From Robiginitomaculum sp. (GTDB lineage Bacteria > Pseudomonadota > Alphaproteobacteria > Caulobacterales > Maricaulaceae): a stretch of DNA of 10,481 bases. This document shows positions 7,379-10,481 of this stretch, piece after piece (the stretch's first letter is position 1; each line of letters opens with the position of its first letter). The translations under genes and the position numbers were made by a program. The DNA lies in NCBI GenBank assembly GCA_026993275.1, contig JALWUB010000490.1, positions 1 to 10,481 of the forward strand, given 5' to 3'. The notes beneath the pieces were generated by a model. It made no database searches and was not told the origin of the DNA. It was given only the letters and a program-made list of their open reading frames with translations.

Positions 7379-8657
7379 CATGCACGCCCTTGCCCGCGCG
7401 GTAGCGGGTGATGTTGTCCTCGATCTCGTGGCGGAAATGCCGGATCAGGCCCTGCACGGGCCAGGCCGCCGCATCGCCCAGGGCGCAGATGGTGTGCCCC
7501 TCGATCTCGTGGCTGACATTCAAGAGCAGGTCGATCTCGTCCATCTCCGCCTTGCCCTCGCACATGCGCGTCAGCACCCGCCACATCCAGCCCGTGCCTT
7601 CGCGGCATGGCGTGCACTGGCCGCAGCTTTCATGCTTGTAGAAATACGCCAGGCGGGTAATCGCCCGCACCATGTCTGTGGACTTGTCCATGACAATCAC
7701 CGCCGCGGTGCCCAGCCCGGACTTGTGTTCCTTCAGGGCATCGAAATCCATCAGCACGTCGTCGCATATGTCCTTGGGCAGGCACGGCACGGACGAGCCG
7801 CCCGGAATCACCGCCTTCAGATTGTCCCAGCCGCCAATGACGCCGCCCGCATGTTTCTCGATCAGCGTCTTGAGGGGGATCGACATTTCCTCTTCGACAT
7901 TGCAGGGCCTGTTCACATGCCCGGAAATGCAGAACACCTTGGTGCCGGTATTGCCGGGACGGCCAAAGGACGCAAACCACTGCGCGCCGCGGCGCAAGAT
8001 GGTCGGTGCCACGGCAATGCTCTCGACATTGTTGACCGTGGTCGGGCAGCCATACACCCCGGCATTGGCGGGAAAGGGCGGCTTCAGGCGCGGCTGGCCC
8101 TTCTTGCCTTCCAGACTTTCCAGCAGCGCCGTCTCCTCACCGCAAATATAGGCCCCGGCGCCGTGATGCACGATCAGGTCGAAATCCCAGCCGGAGCCGC
8201 AGGCATTCTTGCCGATCAGCCCGGCGGCATAAGCCTCGTTGATGGCCTTTTGCAGGGCCAGGCGCTCGTCCACATATTCGCCGCGCACATAGATGAAACA
8301 GGTGTGCGCGCGCATGGCAAAGGAGGCGATCAAGCACCCCTCGATGAGCAAATGCGGGTCATGGCGCAGGATATCCCGGTCCTTGCAGGTTCCCGGCTCG
8401 GATTCGTCGGCATTGACGACCAGATAATGCGGCCGTTTGACCTCTTTTGGCATGAATGACCATTTCAGCCCGGTCGGAAAACCGGCGCCGCCGCGGCCGC
8501 GCAGGCCGGATGCCTTGATCTGTTCAATGATCCAGTCACCGCCCAGCGCCATGATCTCGGCCGTGCTGTTCCAGGCGCCGCGTTTCCTGGCGGCCTCCAG
8601 GCCTGGATCATGCAGGCCGTAAAGATTGGTGAAAATGCGGTCCTTGTCCTCAAGCAT
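7362..8657 (-). CDS. nuoF: NADH-quinone oxidoreductase subunit F (NADH- and FMN-binding subunit)
   Basis: NuoF binds NADH and FMN and holds [4Fe-4S] cluster N3, so it is the electron entry point of complex I. With a start at 8657 the protein is 431 residues and begins [14 protein letters not shown], the expected N-terminus. An ATG at 8687 would add ten basic residues, overlap the preceding gene more deeply and lack family support. The FMN/NADH region shows [16 protein letters not shown] (51-66), [15 protein letters not shown] (82-96) and [20 protein letters not shown] (168-187). N3 ligands are Cys345, Cys348 and Cys351 in [15 protein letters not shown], plus Cys391 in [18 protein letters not shown] lies 8 bases before the ATG. 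The start overlaps the upstream small membrane-protein gene by 8 bases. The last four codons (VAAE) lie in the 24-bp repeat. Confidence 0.98.
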   Translation of the reverse strand: MLEDKDRIFTNLYGLHDPGLEAARKRGAWNSTAEIMALGGDWIIEQIKASGLRGRGGAGFPTGLKWSFMPKEVKRPHYLVVNADESEPGTCKDRDILRHDPHLLIEGCLIASFAMRAHTCFIYVRGEYVDERLALQKAINEAYAAGLIGKNACGSGWDFDLIVHHGAGAYICGEETALLESLEGKKGQPRLKPPFPANAGVYGCPTTVNNVESIAVAPTILRRGAQWFASFGRPGNTGTKVFCISGHVNRPCNVEEEMSIPLKTLIEKHAGGVIGGWDNLKAVIPGGSSVPCLPKDICDDVLMDFDALKEHKSGLGTAAVIVMDKSTDMVRAITRLAYFYKHESCGQCTPCREGTGWMWRVLTRMCEGKAEMDEIDLLLNVSHEIEGHTICALGDAAAWPVQGLIRHFRHEIEDNITRYRAGKGVHAVAAE

Positions 8658-8901
8658 TGCCGCCGCCTTTCTTCCTGGCTTGCGCATCGCGCCAGCTCAA
8701 AAACACCACCAGGGCGCCCGCCACCACCAGAATCGCAACTCCCATATGGATCCAGATCGCCGCCTTGGTCAGCATGTAACCAATGGCAATGCCCCCCAGC
8801 ATGAGCAATTCGACCAGAGTGATGAGCGCGATCATGACCTGGTTGTCGCTGGTTTCGACGGCCTCTTCCATCCCGGTGTCTTCAGAGGGCATGTCAGACA
8901 T
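8650..8901 (-). CDS. Small two-helix membrane protein of unknown function
   Basis: I do not recognise a named family. The 83-residue product has an acidic N-terminus ([19 protein letters not shown]), two predicted membrane helices near residues 22-45 and 50-70, and a short basic C-terminus ([10 protein letters not shown]). By the positive-inside rule both ends probably face the cytoplasm. The start at 8901 is chosen because a GGAGG lies 5 bases before it; the ATG at 8913 would overlap that site. The gene overlaps the end of the preceding small gene by 8 bases and the nuoF start by 8 bases, so it is expressed as part of the operon. Small unidentified reading frames are known in alphaproteobacterial nuo clusters. 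An accessory or assembly role for complex I is inference from position only. Confidence 0.82.
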   Translation of the reverse strand: MSDMPSEDTGMEEAVETSDNQVMIALITLVELLMLGGIAIGYMLTKAAIWIHMGVAILVVAGALVVFLSWRDAQARKKGGGNA

Positions 8902-9091
8902 GGCTGCCTCCATGGTTTCCCTTGCGCCGAATCATTGAATAGACGCCAAGCACCAGAACATCGGCGGCGACAAGCGTCGCAAACAGCCAGAACCCTGGGC
9001 TCTTGCTGATCAGCCAGACCACGCCTGTGCCACAGGTGGCGCAAAGCAGCACCAGGGCAAGGAATTTCACCGGCATGGGTGCATCGCGCAT
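8894..9091 (-). CDS. Very small two-helix membrane protein of unknown function
   Basis: This 65-residue protein, starting [17 protein letters not shown], has two hydrophobic stretches near residues 8-28 and 33-53, joined by a short SKSPG turn. It ends with a basic, His/Gly-containing tail ([11 protein letters not shown]). Cys17 and Cys20 lie in the first helix. The ATG at 9091 shares one base with the nuoE stop (TGATG), with GAAGGA 5 bases upstream, which is a strong sign of genuine coupled translation. A longer frame back to 9184 is open, but its first 31 residues are a shadow of the nuoE 3' end. I know no function. Together with the next gene it forms a pair of small membrane proteins wedged between nuoE and nuoF. 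Confidence 0.8.
   Translation of the reverse strand: MRDAPMPVKFLALVLLCATCGTGVVWLISKSPGFWLFATLVAADVLVLGVYSMIRRKGNHGGSHV
8907..8911 (-). promoter_or_regulatory. Shine-Dalgarno sequence for the 83-residue membrane protein
   Basis: A perfect GGAGG lies 5 bases upstream of the ATG at 8901. Because it overlaps the ATG at 8913, the shorter reading frame is preferred. Confidence 0.78.
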
Positions 9092-10071
9092 CACTTTCCT
9101 TCCCCCTTCATCAGCGCCTTGGCCTGGGCGATCCATTTGTCCCGGGCGATCCGGCCCCTGGCCTTGATCTGCTCCTCGATCCATGCCGCCTCAGCCTTGG
9201 TCCAGGACGCGATCTGGTCATAGTGAAAAACACCCAGCGCATTCAGGGCGCTTTCGATCCTGGGGCCAAGACCGGCAATGCGCTTCAGATCATCGGCCAG
9301 ACCCTTGCGCGCCGCCTTGAGCAATTTTGGCTTGGCCGGTTTGGTCGCTGCTTTGGCAGGAGCCTTTTCCGCCGCAGGCGTCTTGCGCGCGGCCTTTGGC
9401 TTTTCGGTCTTGGGCGCATTGGGAATGCTCTTCAGGGGCCTGGCGCGGGAGCCGTTGTAGAGCGTCTTGTCGGTAAGCACCTGCGCCCCGCCCAGGGGCT
9501 CGGACGCATGGCGGCCATCCTGCGGCCCCGGCGCAACCTGCCGCCCGGCGGCAAGATCATCCAGCAGCTTTTCCATGGCGGCTTCGTCCAGGTCCTCATA
9601 ATAATGGTCCCCGGCCGCATTGGAGACCTGCACCATGGGCGCATTGACGCAGGCCCCCAGGCATTCCACCTCTTCCCAGGTGAACTTGCCATCGGCGGAC
9701 ATCACGCCCTTTTCGCCAATGCGCCTTTTGCAGATTGTCTTGATCTTTTCCGCGCCGCGCAGCATGCACGGCGTCGTGCCGCAGACCTGAATCAGGTGCT
9801 CGCCCACCGGCGCCAGCTTGAACATGGTGTAAAAGGTGGCCACTTCCAGCACCCGGATCGGGGCCATGCCGAGGCGCTCGCCCACGGCCCGCATGGCCGG
9901 TTCCGACAGCCAGCCGCCATTGTCCTTTTGCGCAATCCACAACAGCGGAATCACCGCCGAACGCTCCTTGCCCTTGGGATATTTGGCAATCCAGGCCTTG
10001 ACCTGCTTTTCCGCCTCTTTCGAGAACGCAAAGCTGTCCGGCTGTTCCTTCGCCAGATGACGCCCGCTCAT
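9091..10071 (-). CDS. nuoE: NADH-quinone oxidoreductase subunit E with C-terminal helix-hairpin-helix extension
   Basis: NuoE holds the [2Fe-2S] cluster N1a beside the flavin of NuoF. The thioredoxin-like core is residues 1 to about 180, with ligands Cys97 and Cys102 (CGTTPC) and Cys137 and Cys141 ([10 protein letters not shown]). The protein is 326 residues, much longer than the roughly 165-240 of many NuoE proteins. After a loop (181-213) comes an Ala/Lys/Pro-rich linker (about 214-258), then a compact domain (259-323) with [26 protein letters not shown] and [16 protein letters not shown]. This resembles the helix-hairpin-helix tail known on alphaproteobacterial NuoE and some ribosomal L21 proteins; its role is unclear. 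The ATG at 10071 overlaps the nuoD stop by 4 bases (ATGA). GGGGAG lies 8 bases upstream. Confidence 0.97.
   Translation of the reverse strand: MSGRHLAKEQPDSFAFSKEAEKQVKAWIAKYPKGKERSAVIPLLWIAQKDNGGWLSEPAMRAVGERLGMAPIRVLEVATFYTMFKLAPVGEHLIQVCGTTPCMLRGAEKIKTICKRRIGEKGVMSADGKFTWEEVECLGACVNAPMVQVSNAAGDHYYEDLDEAAMEKLLDDLAAGRQVAPGPQDGRHASEPLGGAQVLTDKTLYNGSRARPLKSIPNAPKTEKPKAARKTPAAEKAPAKAATKPAKPKLLKAARKGLADDLKRIAGLGPRIESALNALGVFHYDQIASWTKAEAAWIEEQIKARGRIARDKWIAQAKALMKGEGK
9097..9102 (-). promoter_or_regulatory. Shine-Dalgarno sequence for the 65-residue membrane protein
   Basis: GAAGGA lies within the last codons of nuoE, 5 bases before the ATG at 9091. It supports this short start, which overlaps the nuoE stop, over the longer frame that begins inside nuoE. 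Confidence 0.75.
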
Positions 10072-10481
10072 CGGTCAATCTCCCCGAACACCACATCAAG
10101 GGAGCCGATAATGGCCGAGATGTCGGCCAGCATATGCCCCTTGTTCAGATGGTTCATGGCTTGAAGGTGGGCATAGCCGGGCGCCTTGATCTTGCACCGG
10201 TAGGGCCGGTTTGTGCCATCGGCGACCAGATAGACGCCGAACTCGCCCTTGGGCGCCTCGACGGCGCAGTACACCTCGCCTTCCGGCACATGGAAGCCCT
10301 CGGTAAAGAGCTTGAAATGGTGAATCAGCGCTTCCATGGAACGCTTCATTTCCGCCCGGCTGGGCGGCGCCACCTTGCCGGAGGTTTCCATGACCGGCCC
10401 GCGGGGCATTTTTTCCAGGCACTGGCGCATGATCTTGACCGATTCGCGCATTTCCGCCATGCGCACCAGATAACGGTCATA
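10068..10481 (-). CDS. nuoD: NADH-quinone oxidoreductase subunit D, C-terminal part (runs off the right edge)
   Basis: NuoD is the 49-kDa-type subunit that forms the quinone-reduction site with NuoB; its fold is related to the NiFe-hydrogenase large subunit. Only the last 137 residues are in the window. They open with [18 protein letters not shown] and include [20 protein letters not shown], then [19 protein letters not shown]. The protein closes with [23 protein letters not shown], the standard C-terminus of the family. The frame is open to base 10481, so the start lies outside. The GTG at 10466 is an internal Val codon and not a start. The stop overlaps the nuoE ATG by 4 bases, suggesting coupled translation. 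Confidence 0.97.
   Translation of the reverse strand, partial: YDRYLVRMAEMRESVKIMRQCLEKMPRGPVMETSGKVAPPSRAEMKRSMEALIHHFKLFTEGFHVPEGEVYCAVEAPKGEFGVYLVADGTNRPYRCKIKAPGYAHLQAMNHLNKGHMLADISAIIGSLDVVFGEIDR

Noticed and set aside
7360..7617. Longer version of the DUF4258 gene starting at 7617
   Set aside because: The added part is a frame-shifted reading of nuoF. The recognisable domain starts right at the ATG at 7359.
8658..8687. N-terminal extension of NuoF by ten residues ([10 protein letters not shown])
   Set aside because: The family N-terminus begins at MLEDKDRIF, and the extension is an out-of-frame reading of the preceding small gene's basic tail.

Overview
The window is a stretch of a bacterial nuo operon, which encodes the proton-pumping NADH:quinone oxidoreductase (respiratory complex I). 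Every gene lies on the minus strand, so transcription runs from the right edge to the left edge. The order along the transcript is nuoD (3' end only), nuoE, two small membrane-protein genes, nuoF, a DUF4258-type gene, a DUF2283-type gene, nuoG, nuoH, nuoI, nuoJ, nuoK, nuoL and nuoM (5' end only). nuoA, nuoB and nuoC should lie beyond the right edge. The rest of nuoM, and probably nuoN, should lie beyond the left edge. The high GC content, the protein sequences (for example a NuoF beginning [14 protein letters not shown]) and a NuoE with a C-terminal helix-hairpin-helix extension suggest an alphaproteobacterium. I cannot name the genus.

Peripheral arm (right half): nuoD carries part of the quinone-site module. 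nuoE, nuoF and nuoG form the NADH-dehydrogenase module, with FMN and the iron-sulfur clusters N1a, N3, N1b, N5 and N4; all expected ligands for these clusters are visible. nuoI (clusters N6a and N6b) and nuoH (the quinone-chamber membrane subunit) link this arm to the membrane arm. Membrane arm (left half): nuoJ, nuoK, nuoL and nuoM carry the proton-translocation path, and the key charged residues of NuoK and NuoL are present. Junctions are very tight: 4-base ATGA overlaps, a 1-base overlap, 8-base overlaps, or gaps of 1 to 37 bases. I see no promoter or terminator inside the window, so this looks like one translationally coupled transcript. No stretch above 37 bases lacks a gene.

The unusual part is the nuoF-nuoG junction. 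A 451-bp unit containing two small genes, DUF4258-like then DUF2283-like and joined by an ATGA overlap as in toxin-antitoxin pairs, sits between them. It is bounded by a perfect 24-bp direct repeat at 6904-6927 and 7355-7378. Each repeat copy carries the last codons and stop of the gene upstream, a Shine-Dalgarno sequence, and the start codon of the gene downstream. NuoF and the DUF2283 protein therefore both end in VAAE, and the DUF4258 gene and nuoG start from the same initiation signal. Deleting one repeat copy plus the intervening DNA would leave a normal nuoF-nuoG junction. I infer a seamless insertion of a toxin-antitoxin-like pair into a core respiratory operon. The two small two-helix membrane proteins between nuoE and nuoF are a second, lesser unknown.
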